In this document: in pieces, positions 53,556 through 61,751 of the stretch | Numbering within the stretch: position 1 is the stretch's first letter | How the letters are laid out: each line of letters begins with the position of its first letter | Assembly: GCF_002240355.1 (NCBI RefSeq) | Contig: NZ_CP016354.1 | Span: 1-64,000 of the forward strand | DNA length: 64,000 nucleotides | Source of the DNA: Prauserella marina | GTDB taxonomy: Bacteria > Actinomycetota > Actinomycetes > Mycobacteriales > Pseudonocardiaceae | Direction: 5' to 3' | Made by a program: the position numbers and the translations under genes | The notes under the pieces: model-generated | Databases searched by the model: none | What the model was told of the DNA's origin: nothing | What the model saw: only the letters and a program-made list of their open reading frames with translations

Positions 53556-53900
53556 GTCCCAGAAGGCTCCAATGCGGGTGAAGACACAGGCGTGGGCACG
53601 CCGCGCTGCCCGGCCGGGGAGTCTCTGTCCCGCGAGCGCGGAAACCACTGGCCTCGTCGGCGAGTCGTGACGCGAGCGAATGCGTCATTCACTCGATCCC
53701 ACTTCTCTGGCTGACCTTATCCCGATCGCGACGCCCCGATCACCGTGAGCAGGACATCGAAGACCGTCAGGGGGTGCTACTAAGTGGTGAGCGTCGTTGT
53801 GTCGGTGGTGGTTGTCATACTGGCTGTGTCGTCGCACTTCGGTGCACGTCGGTCTGACTCCGAGCTTTGCTCCGCAAGCTTTTTACCGAGGAGCTCTTTG
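53556..53900. other. Gene-free divergent region
   Basis: No supported gene. Promoters for the two divergent flanking genes presumably lie here; I could not mark them with confidence. Confidence 0.4.
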
Positions 53901-54245
53901 ATGAGTTCTGATCACAGTACAGGGCACTCATGGTGCTGGACCTGCGGCGATCGCCGCGACGGCGCTGAGAGCTATCTCCATCGTGGTGGCAACCCGGTGC
54001 TGGCTCACGGACGCTGCGGCGTGTGCCATGACGTGCTCATGTCCTACCCGCAACCGACTTTTCCCGAAAAACGTGAGCACCTCGGCATTCACCTGCGTGA
54101 GGCCATGAGGTGGAGTCGGGTCGTGACAACCGACGAACCCACCGACGATGAACACAGTCTCGCGGTAGGCGAGATCCGAGAACTGCTCCTCCAAGCCCAC
54201 CGCGTCTACGTGATGAAGCTGGAATCGCAAGATAGGAGCCGGTGA
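53901..54245 (+). CDS. Small His/Cys-rich protein
   Basis: 114 residues from ATG 53901 (GAGGAG upstream). HSWCWTCGDRRDGAESYLHR and GRCGVCHDVL give a CxxC...CxxC zinc site. The C-terminal half is an acidic helix (LAVGEIRELLLQAHRVYVMK). Function unknown. Confidence 0.6.
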   Translation: MSSDHSTGHSWCWTCGDRRDGAESYLHRGGNPVLAHGRCGVCHDVLMSYPQPTFPEKREHLGIHLREAMRWSRVVTTDEPTDDEHSLAVGEIRELLLQAHRVYVMKLESQDRSR

Positions 54246-54291
54246 CACCGACACCGACAAGCTGAGTATCGACATCCCACGCGGACGGAGG

Positions 54292-54332
54292 TCACGGGCC
54301 GACATATCCCTCCTAGGGACGTCGGCCCGTGA
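54292..54332. terminator. Bidirectional terminator between convergent genes
   Basis: Arms TCACGGGCCGAC and complement (12 bases) enclose a smaller TCCC/GGGA hairpin. It sits between the stops of the plus gene at 54245 and the minus gene at 54351. Confidence 0.8.
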
Positions 54333-54350
54333 GCTTCCTCGTGCCGGGTG

Positions 54351-54881
54351 TTACTGCTGTGCTTGTTGTTGGTCTTGGCGGTGGTGTTTGGCGACCAGTG
54401 TCGCGTCGGTGGTGGGTGTGTGGCGGCGGTGGAGTGGGGGTGTGTCGTCGTGGTGGAAGTACGGGTAGCGGGCGTTGTGGCCCTGGGTGCGTACCCAGAT
54501 TCGCCAGGAGGTGGCTAGTACGTCGTCCAGCCAGCGGCGGCCGAACGCGCCCCTGTTTGCTACCTGCGCCAGCGCTGGGTACAGCAGGTTCCCGATTTCG
54601 TCGTGCAGTTTTTCGCTTTCCGGGTTGAGCAACATCAGGCAGACGCTGGCCAGGGTTGCCGCTTCATCGGGCAGTGACGAGTGGTCGTCGCTGGTGCGGA
54701 ACGGGAAGCTCGCGAATCTCCTGTAGCAGTCGATCACGTATTCAGGGAACGCGGGAAACCTGTCGGGCCAATTATCGTCGCCGGGCAGGGTGTAGTAGTC
54801 CAGCAGCATGAACAGGTCATCGAGGTGCAGCGCGTCCTCGGTGACATTCGGCCTGGGCTCGTTGAAGTCCTTGTCCTGCAC
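54351..54881 (-). CDS. Hypothetical protein
   Basis: 176 residues from GTG 54881, with AGGAAAGG upstream; longer readings would run into lsr2. Acidic and helical (DDLFMLLDYYTLPGDDNWPD, DEAATLASVCLMLLNPESEK), ending in a His/Gln-rich tail. No family recognised. Confidence 0.6.
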   Translation of the reverse strand: MQDKDFNEPRPNVTEDALHLDDLFMLLDYYTLPGDDNWPDRFPAFPEYVIDCYRRFASFPFRTSDDHSSLPDEAATLASVCLMLLNPESEKLHDEIGNLLYPALAQVANRGAFGRRWLDDVLATSWRIWVRTQGHNARYPYFHHDDTPPLHRRHTPTTDATLVAKHHRQDQQQAQQ

Positions 54882-55034
54882 GCAATACCTTTCCTGTTGA
54901 TCACGACGATCACGGGAACGCCACACGACGCTTCCAGCGGTGGCTAACGAACCGGCGACGCCTGCGGTTCCCGCGTCATCGTGTCCTGCTACGGTCCGGC
55001 ACACCACGGACAGGGTTGGGGAAGGGACGCGGCG

Positions 55035-55403
55035 ATGGCGCAGCAGGTGTTCATCGAGTTGGTGGACGATCTGGATGGCAGCGAGGCCGAGGAGACCGTC
55101 ACGTTCGGACTCGACGGGGTGCACTACGAGATCGATCTCTGCGAGGACAACGCTGACGAGCTTCGTGACGCGCTGGCCCGCTACATCGAGCACGCCCGCC
55201 GCACGGGCGGCAGGCGCCGTACGACCGCCCGCCGGCGCGGTGCGTCCAGCAACGGATCCGTGGGCGCATCGTCGGCCCCGCCCCAGCGCGAGGAGACCAC
55301 CGCGATCCGGGAGTGGGCGCGCACCGCGGGCTTCGAGGTTGCCGACCGCGGCCGTCTGCCCGCCGACGTCATCACTGCCTACCGCGCACGCCGCGCGACT
55401 TAG
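55035..55403 (+). CDS. lsr2: Lsr2-family nucleoid protein
   Basis: 122 residues from ATG 55035. The N-terminal dimerisation domain (MAQQVFIELVDDLDGSEAEE, VTFGLDGVHYEIDLCEDNAD) is followed by a basic linker. The C-terminal DNA-binding domain (AIREWARTAGFEVADRGRLP, ADVITAYRA) carries RGRLP, a variant of the RGR AT-hook motif. Lsr2 silences AT-rich foreign DNA; an element-borne copy could keep its own genes quiet after transfer. Divergent from the gene at 54881. Confidence 0.92.
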   Translation: MAQQVFIELVDDLDGSEAEETVTFGLDGVHYEIDLCEDNADELRDALARYIEHARRTGGRRRTTARRRGASSNGSVGASSAPPQREETTAIREWARTAGFEVADRGRLPADVITAYRARRAT

Positions 55404-55417
55404 GGGGCGGTGGCGTC

Positions 55418-55981
55418 GTGGATGAGCAGGTGTGGCGCGGGGTTGTCAACTCGATCCTGCACGGCCACCAGGCGGCCATGCGGTATGAAGGTGTCGTGAT
55501 GCGGCCGACGCTGTTCGTCTTCACCGGCGGCAGCTTGGTCGGCTATGTGCATTTGCGTCCCGTGTACCGGGGCGAGGATGCGCAGAACGGGATCGTGCAG
55601 ATGTCGGACCTCGCTGCGGCCGCGAGTGCCGACGAGATCATCGCGGTCTGGGAAACACAGGACATCGCGCTTGCCTGTGAGATCCCTGCCCGCCACGAAG
55701 GGCCCGGACTCAACATCCTCTATGCCAGCGCGACCACGCAGCTTGTGCACTGCTACACCTATCAGGAGCGCAAGGTGGGTCGCGCGGATAACGGGTTGTG
55801 GTCCATCGAGCCACAATGGACCTCGTCAGGCCAGGCGCAACCGATCACCGGGATCGAGCCCCCGATCGCCGAGTTGATCGAGCTGGCGTTCCAGCCGCTC
55901 CCCACCGTCCTCGACGACGCCCTGTCGGTGGCCGCCGCTCACCTCGAAGACCACGGTTACAGCGTCCGGCTCACCGCATAA
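55418..55981 (+). CDS. Hypothetical protein downstream of lsr2
   Basis: 187 residues from GTG 55418, 14 bases after lsr2, so probably in its operon. N-terminal strands (RPTLFVFTGGSLVGYVHLRP), a central acidic segment and a C-terminal helix pattern IAELIELAFQPLPTVLDDAL. The last part has a decayed relative at 58744-58862. Function unknown. Confidence 0.7.
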   Translation: MDEQVWRGVVNSILHGHQAAMRYEGVVMRPTLFVFTGGSLVGYVHLRPVYRGEDAQNGIVQMSDLAAAASADEIIAVWETQDIALACEIPARHEGPGLNILYASATTQLVHCYTYQERKVGRADNGLWSIEPQWTSSGQAQPITGIEPPIAELIELAFQPLPTVLDDALSVAAAHLEDHGYSVRLTA

Positions 55982-56122
55982 CCGAAATCGTGCAGGGTTG
56001 CGGTGCTGCATGCCTTGGGCATCTACCTCCCTTTAGTTGCGGATCCGGTCGGTCGCCAACTGTGCCCGGCGTGCCCCAAGAAACCGGGCGCCGCGCGTGT
56101 CGCCTCCGACAGTGCGCCTGCC

Positions 56123-56341
56123 TTATGGGGAGGTTGTGTGCCGCGTTTCCCATGTGCTGCAAGGGAAACGCGGCAGCCATCCTGCCAATTTCCTCTTTGG
56201 CGACGCTCCGCGCTGACCTGTCAGCCACCTCCGGCGCAACACCGACACCTCAAGGGCGGCTGCGAGCGGCTCACTGTCCACGTCGCAGCGCCACGCATCC
56301 AACAGCCCGCGCATCCGAGCATCGGCGTCCTCGAAGGTCAT
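56123..56341 (-). CDS. Possible small gene, likely decaying
   Basis: 72 residues from ATG 56341. Only the first 30 (TFEDADARMRGLLDAWRCDV) look protein-like. The rest is in an area of decayed fragments, so this is probably a remnant. Confidence 0.3.
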   Translation of the reverse strand: MTFEDADARMRGLLDAWRCDVDSEPLAAALEVSVLRRRWLTGQRGASPKRKLAGWLPRFPCSTWETRHTTSP

Positions 56342-56436
56342 GACCAACTAGTCGTCTCATCCGCATTCTTGTTACGTGGTGAGTCGCTGGTCAGCCTGCT
56401 CACCGGCGTTGTTGGATCTTCGGTCACCCCGACCGT

Positions 56437-56525
56437 GACGGGAAATGGATCGGGTAGCGGTTGCCGAGCGGTTTAGCTACGACGCCTTCGATGCCGACCG
56501 GAAGTAGGTCGGTGCTGATCCACCC
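56437..56525 (-). pseudogene. Fragment of an ATP-dependent ligase gene
   Basis: Reading the minus strand, ISTDLLPVGIEGVVAKPLGN and NRYPIHFPSRSG match the end of the ligase gene at 57889-58482, where the same words occur with small changes. The rest of the gene is absent. Confidence 0.75.
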
Positions 56526-56544
56526 GCCGACCCCTGGCCTTATC

Positions 56545-56750
56545 CGGTTCTGTCCCGAGGTGAAGGACCGCGCTGAAGCGGTCCTGAAGGCGCGCGCGAC
56601 CTGGAGATGGCGGGTTCGTGGTGGCATGCCTGGCAGCACTCGCCGACGACCCCGACACACTGCTGAAACACCTGGGGAAGCACTGGCGAGCCGACAAACT
56701 GCGGGGACGGCCACGCCGATCGTCACACTCACCGCGCCCTCTGGCTGACC
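56545..56750 (+). pseudogene. Decayed relative of the 40872 gene
   Basis: EVKDRAEAVLKARAT in one frame and FVVACLAALADDPDTLLKHL in another resemble the two halves of the 40872 protein (FVVACLAALINDPERFLATL), with at least two frame breaks between them. Confidence 0.6.
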
Positions 56751-56789
56751 TGCACACCGGTCAGCACACCCGCCCACGACCGCTCGCAG

Positions 56790-56970
56790 TGGAGCAACAT
56801 AGAGGGTCGCACCGACGATTCCTGTTCTGTGCTATCCCGACGCTCTGGCAGCTTGTGCGCAGATGGCAGACCGGCGCGGGAGCGACGGCTTCGATTGCCC
56901 GGGGTGACGCTGGTTGCCGATGGTGGCGTGGTGGCGACTGGGGAAATCGGGAAGGTTGCCCGGTAACTGC
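56790..56970 (+). pseudogene. Decayed piece of the 50665 gene's 5' region
   Basis: Shares AGCAACATAG, ATCCCGACGC..TTGGCAG, GCGCAGATGGC and GAAATCGGGAAGG-type blocks, in order, with 50580-50855. It lacks an internal stretch and has no open frame. Confidence 0.6.
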
Positions 56971-56998
56971 CAGCCGGAATAGGAGAAGGGCGCGGACG

Positions 56999-57715
56999 TT
57001 GGACGCTGGGGACTGGGCTGCATGGGCTGCGGCGTTCGTCGCGTTCGTCGCGGCGTGTATCGCATTTGGGCAAGCGAGGTCGGCGAAGCGTAGCGCCGAC
57101 CTCGCCGAGGGCAATCTCGCCGAAAGCCGGAAGCAGACCAAAGTGGCCGAGCAGGCCGCGACCGCCGCTGAACAGCAGGTCGCCGAAGCTCGTCGCCAGA
57201 ACGAGATCACCGAGCGACAACTTCACCTGGCCCTGGAAGAGCGCGACGCCAACCACCAGCGCGAGCAGCGGGAGCAGGCCGCCCGGCACGTCGCAACGGT
57301 GCACGAGGTTCTGCTCGCGGCCGATGCGATGCGAGACGAGTTCTTCACCAACGCGACGGCCGTCATCGAGCACCAGGAACGCGCGGAGCACCCGTACGGG
57401 TTCAGCCCGCCGCTGCTGATGTTCGACCACGCTGGGTCGAGGTGGGACACTGCAGTGAACGAGATTCGCTTGAACAAACCGGCGTCCGACGTCACGGCCG
57501 CGATTGACGCTTACGACAAGTACACCAAGAGTGTTCGCCGCGCGGTCAATGACACGTGGGACAAGGCCGAGGACCGCCGACTGTCCGTACCGACAGCGCA
57601 AGAGCTCATGAACCTCGTCAGCCGCAGAGACGGCGAATACGAGGCGTTGAAACAAGCCTGCGACGAGTTCTTCGCCGCCAACGGCGTCAACCCCAACGAC
57701 CTCACCGCCAGCTGA
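56999..57715 (+). CDS. Membrane-anchored coiled-coil protein
   Basis: 238 residues from TTG 56999, with AGGAGAAGG nine bases upstream. One hydrophobic segment (about 6-26, WAAAFVAFVAACIAFG) and a long coiled coil (30-100, EARRQNEITERQLHLALEER). A helical C-terminal domain follows (about 100-238). Intact although it sits between decayed fragments. Family not recognised. Confidence 0.65.
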   Translation: MDAGDWAAWAAAFVAFVAACIAFGQARSAKRSADLAEGNLAESRKQTKVAEQAATAAEQQVAEARRQNEITERQLHLALEERDANHQREQREQAARHVATVHEVLLAADAMRDEFFTNATAVIEHQERAEHPYGFSPPLLMFDHAGSRWDTAVNEIRLNKPASDVTAAIDAYDKYTKSVRRAVNDTWDKAEDRRLSVPTAQELMNLVSRRDGEYEALKQACDEFFAANGVNPNDLTAS

Positions 57716-57888
57716 CTCGCTCGGCAGCGCGACCAACAATGCCCACTTGGTGCAAGCCGCGACGCGAGCAGCACGGCTGGGCCGATCCGGAGCAGCAAGA
57801 AACCATCGATCCCTGGGGCAAGCTGCTGCCTGCTCGGGGGCGTCGCAACGCGATGAGCGACAGCCCTGCCGACACTCATGAGCCGGGT

Positions 57889-58482
57889 TCATCGAGTCTG
57901 TTTGATCTTGAGCCAGCCGGATCGTGACGGGATGTGGATCGGGTAGCGGCTGGTCAGCGGCTTGGCCACCACACCCTCGATGCCCACCTGGAGCAGGTCG
58001 GTGCTGATCCATCCGGCCGCGGCGTCCCGGTCGCTGGTGGCGGGCACGATCTGCACCACACCAATCCCATCACCCAGCAGGGCGACCAGCCGGTTTCTGC
58101 GTTCGGTATACGAGCGTGCCCGCAGGTCGTCGGTCCGGTCGGCGAGTAGGTCGAACACCAGGTAATACACGCCAACCCCGCGCGCACGTCGGTGGCCGGC
58201 CGAGGCCGCGAGCGCCGCGCGGTCCAGCTCGCCCTCGCGATAGGCGACCAACTCTCCGTCCAGCACCACCGGCCCCAGCGCGCGCACCGCGTCCAGGATC
58301 TCAGGGAACCGGGCGTCGAGGCGGGTGCCTGTTCGCGAATGCAACACCCCTGCCTCGACGTGCGCGGCCGCGCGCCAACCATCAAGTTTCGGCTCGAACG
58401 ACCAACCACCCGGGCCGTGCGGGAGCCGAGGTGTCCGGGTGGCTGTGGCCAGCGGCCACGGCGGCGGAGCGAGCGGCGGCAT
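57889..58482 (-). CDS. ATP-dependent DNA ligase adenylation domain, minimal
   Basis: 197 residues from ATG 58482. Ligase motifs are visible in order: EPKLDGWR (motif I, lysine nucleophile), SRTGTRLDARFPE, VVLDGELVAY (III), VYYLVFDLLADR (IIIa), EGVVAKPL (IV) and GWLKIK (V). The OB-fold and any N-terminal domain of LigC/LigD-type enzymes are missing, so it is a minimal nucleotidyltransferase unit or a truncated gene. Related fragment at 56437-56525. Confidence 0.8.
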   Translation of the reverse strand: MPPLAPPPWPLATATRTPRLPHGPGGWSFEPKLDGWRAAAHVEAGVLHSRTGTRLDARFPEILDAVRALGPVVLDGELVAYREGELDRAALAASAGHRRARGVGVYYLVFDLLADRTDDLRARSYTERRNRLVALLGDGIGVVQIVPATSDRDAAAGWISTDLLQVGIEGVVAKPLTSRYPIHIPSRSGWLKIKQTR

Positions 58483-58596
58483 TTCCTCAGCATCTGCGCG
58501 ACCGGCTCGGGCTGCTGTTCGGTGCACCCGCTTGAGCGACCAACACCACGCCCGGCGCAGCCGAAGGCTGTCGGAGGTGGCGTCTACGCTCGCGCC

Positions 58597-58758
58597 GTGA
58601 ACACCGACCCGACCGACACCGACCTGACACTGTGCTCGAAATGCGGCACGAAGCCCGCGGGGCCGGGTGGTGTCTTGTGCGATGGTTGCCGGGGCGAGAT
58701 GGAGAACGCGGCGTCCATGTTCTGGCAGGACCACCCGCACCTGGGCTCGCCGAGCTGA
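58597..58758 (+). CDS. Small zinc-ribbon protein, end possibly replaced
   Basis: 53 residues from GTG 58597. LCSKCGTKPAGPGGVLCDGC is a clear two-knuckle zinc ribbon. The final residues run into the decayed 55418-like fragment, so the original C-terminus may have been lost by recombination. Confidence 0.55.
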   Translation: MNTDPTDTDLTLCSKCGTKPAGPGGVLCDGCRGEMENAASMFWQDHPHLGSPS

Positions 58759-58862
58759 TCGAGCTTGCGTTTCAGCTGCTGCCCGCCAGTATCGGCAATG
58801 CGCTACCGGCGGCCGTTGATCAGTTCGACGGGCGCGGTTATGGAGTCCGGATCGTCACGTAG
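58744..58862 (+). pseudogene. Decayed 3' end of a 55418-like gene
   Basis: LAELIELAFQLLPASIGNAL and the ending RGYGVRIVT parallel the C-terminus of the 55418 protein (IAELIELAFQPLPTVLDDAL). Only the last 38 codons are present and no start remains. Confidence 0.7.
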
Positions 58863-59628
58863 AGCGGGGCTGGTGCTGGGGCTGGGTTTCTGGGTCGACG
58901 GTGTCGACGGGGCCGTGTGGTGAGCCGATCGCTCGCTGGGCCACGGTCGCGGTGATCGTGCCCGCGGGTGTCTCGGCTGAGGTGAGTGTGGTGAGGTGGG
59001 CGCGCGCGTCGTTACGAGTGGTGTGCAGGGACACGTGGCGCCCTTCGGGTAGGCCGTCGACCACAAGAACCCAGACACTGGCGGCGGCGCGGTCGCGCAT
59101 CATGCGGCAGCGCAAATCCAGCGCGCCCCCCGACGCGCAGCCCAGGCGCTCCACCACGGCCAGACTGTCCTCGGCCAGCCCGAGCCGGATGCAGCGACCC
59201 GCGATATCGATCTCGGAGGCAAACAGTTCGGTGACCAGTTCGGCCAGCGGACGGCGTTCGTCCCAGCCCTGAATCAGGGTCTCGTCGCGCTCGGCGTTCC
59301 ATTTCCGCCGGGTGTTGGTGTCCAGATTGGCTTCGACGTCGTAATCCGGGTCGGTCGCGAGTTGTTCGCGCAGCACAAGATCCGCCTCTGCCCGCGGCAC
59401 CATTTTCATTGTGGGCGGGAGCATGTTCTTACAGCGGGCCTGTACTGCGGTGACGCGACGCTGCAATGTCGCAGCCAGGTCCTCAAGCGTTACTCCATTG
59501 CGGAGTCCGTCGAGCAGAGTCGCGGTGTCCTCGGGCGACCATTGTGCTCCTGCCCGATACGGTGGGGCGGCGTTCGTTTCCTGACCAGCATTTCTCACAT
59601 GCGTCACGCTCACGAGCGTGCCCGACAT
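58855..59628 (-). CDS. Hypothetical protein with two SANT/Myb-like repeats
   Basis: 257 residues from ATG 59628; the exact start is uncertain. Two helical units, AQWSPEDTATLLDGLRNGVT and RKWNAERDETLIQGWDERRP, look like SANT/Myb-type repeats. The C-terminal part is beta-rich. Possibly DNA-binding; no clear family. Confidence 0.6.
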   Translation of the reverse strand: MSGTLVSVTHVRNAGQETNAAPPYRAGAQWSPEDTATLLDGLRNGVTLEDLAATLQRRVTAVQARCKNMLPPTMKMVPRAEADLVLREQLATDPDYDVEANLDTNTRRKWNAERDETLIQGWDERRPLAELVTELFASEIDIAGRCIRLGLAEDSLAVVERLGCASGGALDLRCRMMRDRAAASVWVLVVDGLPEGRHVSLHTTRNDARAHLTTLTSAETPAGTITATVAQRAIGSPHGPVDTVDPETQPQHQPRST

Positions 59629-59632
59629 TTCC

Positions 59633-60022
59633 TCACGCGTGAACCCGCGATGGCTGCGCTAATCGGCTGGACATCGGATCACCCCACGGCGGCGGCAGCG
59701 GAGCACTGGTGCCGGTCAGGGGTTGGCGGGGCAGGCGGGCGTAATGCAGAGTTTCGGCCTCCCAGGAGGAGGACTCCACGATGTCGGGGTCCAGGGCGGT
59801 CAGGGTCGCCGCCACGGTCTGCCGGTGGCGGTCCAGATCGTCGGTGCGGGGCAGCGTGAACACCCGGATCCCCTCCAGCGCCAGAGGGTGCGGGCTGTGC
59901 TGGGTGATCAGGGCGACGTCATAACCGGCGTCGCGCAGCCGCGGGGCCAGCGCCCGATAGAGGGTGCCGATCCCGCCGCGGGTGACCGCGTGCAGGTCCC
60001 GGTGTACTAGCGCGAGGTGCAC
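59633..60022 (-). pseudogene. Truncated GT4-type glycosyltransferase
   Basis: 130 residues from GTG 60022. The start (MHLALVHRDLHAVTRGGIGT, then LYRALAPRLRDAGYDVALIT) is the N-terminal Rossmann half of GT4 glycosyltransferases, which are usually about 370-400 residues. After about residue 100 the sequence loses similarity and the frame ends at 59633, with no C-terminal nucleotide-sugar domain. Adjacent to the kinase gene with an eight-base gap, so they were once one unit. Confidence 0.7.
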
Positions 60023-60029
60023 GAGTGGG

Positions 60030-60881
60030 TCACCGCCGGGTGTGTAGACGTGCCCGGAACGCGTCCCACTGCGGGCGCAGCAGCGCCAGCCGCTTTTCCC
60101 GGAACTCGCCGTCGGGTAGTTCAGTGTGCAGGCGCAGCTCTCGGGAGAGCACCATCGCCTGGTTGATCAGGAACGGCACGCCAATCCCGGCCTCGTCCAC
60201 CAGCGCTTCGATTCGGTCGTGGGCGCCGGGGGTGGCGGCGAGCAGGGTGTGCAGCATGGCCAGGTCGAAGCCGGGCATGAACTGGCCGGTGAACTCGAAG
60301 TCCAGCAGGACACACTCGTCGTGCTCGGTGAGCAACAGGTTGGCGGGCAACGGATCGCCGTGCGCTGGCGAGGCTGGCGGCGCAACCTCGTTGAGCAGGG
60401 CGAGCAGGACGGCGCGGTCGCCGGCGTCGAAGAACCCCGCGCGGTGGTAGCGCTCGACCCGATCGGGGTAGTCGAACACCGGGGCCAGCACGCCTTGCGG
60501 CGCGTTCCACTGGGCGAAGGCGGTGGTGGTGTGCAGCACCGCGTCCAGCGAGGCCGCGGGCAGCGGCTGGTCGGGGTAGCGCTCGGTGTCGATGACGTGG
60601 CCGGGGATGTGCTCGATGACCAGCACCGCGCGTCCGTCGGTGTGCACCAGCCTGGGTACCCGCACTGGCGGTGGATTCTCAGTGAACGCGCGGTAGAGCT
60701 GGATTTCGTGGGCGAACTTGGCTTGCCAGAACTCTTCGTCGGTACACAGCGCCTTGATCACGACCGGGTGGCCGTCGCGGTGGCCACGCGCGAGCACGGA
60801 CTTGTCGCTGGCACGCAGCACCTCCCCGAGTACGGTGCCACCGAGGTCGACGGTCGCCAGGTCATGCGACGTGCTGGTCAT
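60030..60881 (-). CDS. Aminoglycoside-phosphotransferase-like kinase
   Basis: 283 residues from ATG 60881. The catalytic segment HGDPLPANLLLTEHDECVLL and LDFEFTGQFMPGFDLAMLHT is typical of APH/choline-kinase fold enzymes, with the ATP-binding lysine in HPVVIKALCTDEEFW. Substrate unknown; aminoglycoside resistance should not be assumed. Pairs with the truncated glycosyltransferase. Confidence 0.82.
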   Translation of the reverse strand: MTSTSHDLATVDLGGTVLGEVLRASDKSVLARGHRDGHPVVIKALCTDEEFWQAKFAHEIQLYRAFTENPPPVRVPRLVHTDGRAVLVIEHIPGHVIDTERYPDQPLPAASLDAVLHTTTAFAQWNAPQGVLAPVFDYPDRVERYHRAGFFDAGDRAVLLALLNEVAPPASPAHGDPLPANLLLTEHDECVLLDFEFTGQFMPGFDLAMLHTLLAATPGAHDRIEALVDEAGIGVPFLINQAMVLSRELRLHTELPDGEFREKRLALLRPQWDAFRARLHTRR

Positions 60882-61113
60882 CGACGTCGTCTCCCTTCAC
60901 GGTGTGGGTCAGGGTCTCGATCAAGCCCGCTTCGGCATCGGCGTCGCGCCAGGCGTACTCGATCGGTCGCCAGCGTGCCGAGGACCTGCCAATAGATCAT
61001 GCCGCTGTAGAGGCGAAACCGCGCAGATCAGGGAAGGCGTGCCCATCGACAAGTCGTTGTCTTCCCTCCAGGGTCCAGGCCACTGAGGAGCGCTCGTGGC
61101 CGTAGGTGCGCGA

Positions 61114-61158
61114 AGAAAGAAAGGGGGCCGCGCCCGGTGCGTGGTGCCGGGCGCGGCC
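61114..61158 (-). terminator. Minus-strand terminator with T-rich tail
   Basis: 12-base perfect arms (GGCCGCGCCCGG and complement), 9-base loop, followed on the minus strand by TTTCTTTC. Ends the transcript from the zinc-finger gene at 61655. Confidence 0.8.
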
Positions 61159-61313
61159 TGGCGGGCCGTGACGTGCCACCGTCCTGGCGGGGAGGGTGTG
61201 TGCCGCACGTGGGCCTCCGTGGGTGGCCCGACCGTCGGGGGAGCCGGTCGGGCCGGGCGGCGCGCGGGAAATAGGAGAGATGCGCCGCCCGGGTGGGGAT
61301 CGTCGTGGTGGGG

Positions 61314-61394
61314 TTAGTCGTCGTCGCTGGGGTCGGCATTGGTGTCGTCGGTGACGACGACTTGGCCGTTGTCAGTGCCGCGGGAAACGCCCAT
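61314..61394 (-). CDS. Possible nested 26-residue peptide
   Basis: ATG 61394 follows AGAAAGGA by six bases and opens MGVSRGTDNGQVVVTDDTNA, ending in Asp-rich DPSDDD. It is in frame with the zinc-finger gene. A small acidic secreted or modified peptide is one guess; nothing confirms it. Confidence 0.4.
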   Translation of the reverse strand: MGVSRGTDNGQVVVTDDTNADPSDDD

Positions 61395-61655
61395 TGGGGG
61401 TCCTTTCTGGGGTAGGGGTGGGATTTCGTCGGCGGGGAATCCTGCGTGGAGTCGCCAGGCTCGGTCGCAGTAGGGGCAGGTTTCGGCCAGCCACAGGCCA
61501 CCCAGCTCGGTGAAGTCATCCTGGGTGGGGGTGACGGTGCGCTCGCACAGGGTCTGGAACGGCATCCCCGGCCGCAGGCCGCTCTTGGACAGGGTCGCGG
61601 TGTCGTAGGCGTGACGCTGGTTTTCGGCCTGTTGCCATCGCAGTCGTACCGCCAC
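61314..61655 (-). CDS. Zinc-finger protein of an actinomycete small-protein family
   Basis: 113 residues from ATG 61655. RLRWQQAENQRHAYDTATLS at the start, and LCERTVTPTQDDFTELGGLW with ETCPYCDRAW later, form a pattern I associate with short (70-80 residue) actinomycete zinc proteins. The extra C-terminal 26 residues have their own start (61394). Same strand as the downstream kinase and the upstream XRE gene. Confidence 0.7.
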   Translation of the reverse strand: MAVRLRWQQAENQRHAYDTATLSKSGLRPGMPFQTLCERTVTPTQDDFTELGGLWLAETCPYCDRAWRLHAGFPADEIPPLPQKGPPMGVSRGTDNGQVVVTDDTNADPSDDD

Positions 61656-61751
61656 CCTGCCGCCTTCCGTTCCGTGGTTTCCGGTGGTGCGGCGCTGACG
61701 TTACGAACGATCAGGAACAGCGAGTCAACAATCTGTTGACCCGCTGTTGAT

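Noticed and set aside
56729-58012. 427-codon minus-strand open frame
   Set aside because: Antisense to the coiled-coil membrane protein with a good RBS; composition is not protein-like apart from the ligase tail.
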